From contig DATNFP010000182.1 of NCBI GenBank assembly GCA_035606335.1, positions 1-5,824 on the forward strand: a DNA stretch of 5,824 bases. Direction: 5' to 3'. Shown here in pieces: positions 4,806 through 5,824 of this stretch. The first letter of the stretch is position 1, and the number at the start of each line of letters is the position of its first letter. Both the position numbers and the translations under genes were made by a program. Below the pieces are notes generated by a model. It ran no database searches and was not told where the DNA came from. It saw only the letters and a program-made list of their open reading frames with translations. This DNA is from DATNFP01 sp035606335 (GTDB taxonomy: Bacteria > Bacteroidota > Bacteroidia > Chitinophagales > Chitinophagaceae).

Positions 4806-5824
4806 ACATTAAACAGATTTAAAGTGATCTCATAACTATCCTCCCGATCATTTATCTGTAACTGGTGTCTATTCGGATATAAAAGCTCCAATCTTCTTTT
4901 AGCATTTGCAATACCTAATCCAGAAGATCTTTCAGGCTGATTAATAAAAGGATCTTTTGTGTTTAATATCCTAAACATTAAGTTATCGTTCTCGTGTGTT
5001 AAATGAATGTCTATTTTATTTTCTTTGCACTCATTAAAGCCTACATACTTGAAAGCATTTTCAATAAATGTGATCAACAGCAGAGGAGCAACCTTTAAAC
5101 TCCCATTTATTTCCCCTGTACAAAAGGTGACTACTATCCTATCATCCAATCGGCTCTTTTGCATTGCGATGTAATTCCGGATATAATTTAACTCTCTTTC
5201 AACTTCAATCTGCTCTACATTGCACTCATATAACTGATAACGCAGCATTTCAGAAAAAACGAGCAGCATCTCCCTTGCATTTTTATTGGATTTATCAATG
5301 TGAGCGTAAATTGAATTAATGGAGTTAAAAAGAAAATGAGGGTTGAATTGAGCGCGCAAAAAATTAAGCTCATTGGCCGCCTTTTCCTTTTCAATCTGCT
5401 CTATATAAATCTGGGACCTGATCTTTTCTGCGATCAATTTTCCAGCTAAAATCACACCTACCCAAAATGTAATGTTGATTACCGAATTATAGAAAATAGA
5501 AAAATAATTGAAATGATTATCGGTTATCTTAAAAATATACCTGTAAACTAAAACGGAAACAGGAACTCTTAATATTGCTGTGGTCACAATTCCAGCTATA
5601 AAAAGAGTAATAAAACCTATATACTTCTTTTTATTCAACAGGTGTGGGATGGTATAAAAAGAATTGAAATAGTAATTGGCAGCAATAAAAACCAGGTAAC
5701 AAAACTGAATAGTAATCGCCCGCGTGATAACCAGTGTGCTATTTCTAAAAATAAATATCCAAAAGAGATATGCCAATGCCCAAAAAAGGACATGGTATAC
5801 CGCTTTATTTATTTTCGGAATCGA
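4802..5824 (-). CDS. LytS/YehU-type membrane sensor histidine kinase 2 (start outside the window)
   Basis: The frame stays open to the right edge, so the 5' end is missing. An in-frame TTG at 5776-5774 would give 324 residues, but the 16 codons upstream read SIPKINKAVYHVLFW then A, which completes the first membrane helix and looks like the normal N-terminus of this family; the true start is probably just beyond 5824. Counting from that TTG, hydrophobic segments lie near 1-10 (plus the upstream part), 17-37, 52-66, 69-80 and 95-112. A charged helix at about 117-135 leads into the His_kinase domain with phosphoacceptor H147 in QFNPHFLFN. The ATP-binding region shows N240 in FIENAFKYV and glycine box SSGLGIANAKRRL at 284-296, then LLYPNRH. 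Y244 replaces the histidine usual in this N box (kinase 1 has FKHG). The partner is the regulator overlapping its stop codon. No extracellular sensor domain is visible and the signal is unknown. Confidence 0.95.
   Translation of the reverse strand, partial: SIPKINKAVYHVLFWALAYLFWIFIFRNSTLVITRAITIQFCYLVFIAANYYFNSFYTIPHLLNKKKYIGFITLFIAGIVTTAILRVPVSVLVYRYIFKITDNHFNYFSIFYNSVINITFWVGVILAGKLIAEKIRSQIYIEQIEKEKAANELNFLRAQFNPHFLFNSINSIYAHIDKSNKNAREMLLVFSEMLRYQLYECNVEQIEVERELNYIRNYIAMQKSRLDDRIVVTFCTGEINGSLKVAPLLLITFIENAFKYVGFNECKENKIDIHLTHENDNLMFRILNTKDPFINQPERSSGLGIANAKRRLELLYPNRHQLQINDREDSYEITLNLFNV

Noticed and set aside
1..5824. Mobile element, tRNA, rRNA or CRISPR array
   Set aside because: No transposase, terminal inverted repeats, cloverleaf sequence or regularly spaced repeats were seen on reading both strands.

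Overview
The window comes from a member of the Bacteroidota, probably Chitinophagales or Sphingobacteriales (the order is inferred and not resolved). Four things point there: an AT-rich sequence; start codons preceded by A/T-rich stretches rather than Shine-Dalgarno sites; two sensor kinase/LytTR regulator pairs of the Bacteroidota LytS/YehU (His_kinase, PF06580) type; and an exported enzyme ending in a type A C-terminal sorting domain of the type IX secretion system (T9SS).

Layout. Positions 1-31 are non-coding and hold a degenerate match to a repeat motif common in Bacteroidota spacers. Positions 32-2046 are a minus-strand operon, read right to left: sensor kinase 1 (919-2046), LytTR response regulator 1 (188-919, sharing one base with the kinase gene) and a small 47-residue ORF of unknown function (32-175), 12 bases downstream of the regulator. 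Positions 2047-2247 are a 201-base divergent spacer with candidate promoters for both directions. Positions 2248-4032 are a plus-strand pair: a small exported beta-rich protein of 116 residues and, 27 bases on, a serine beta-lactamase-fold hydrolase with a T9SS sorting domain. A strong intrinsic terminator closes this pair at 4045-4077. Positions 4089-5824 are a second minus-strand kinase/regulator pair, convergent with the hydrolase. Its kinase gene runs off the right edge of the window, so its start is not seen.

How the parts may work together (inference). Each kinase is a membrane protein with no separate extracellular sensor domain, and each is translationally coupled to a LytTR regulator. 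The two regulators are paralogues that align without gaps through the receiver domain. Kinase/regulator 1 is divergent from the exported-protein cassette and is the best placed candidate to control it. Pair 2 may be an unrelated neighbour or a cross-talking paralogue. The window looks like a sensory and secretory locus. No mobile element, tRNA, rRNA or CRISPR array was found. Apart from the 47-residue ORF and the small exported protein, every gene belongs to a recognisable family, so any novelty lies in the arrangement and in those two small proteins.
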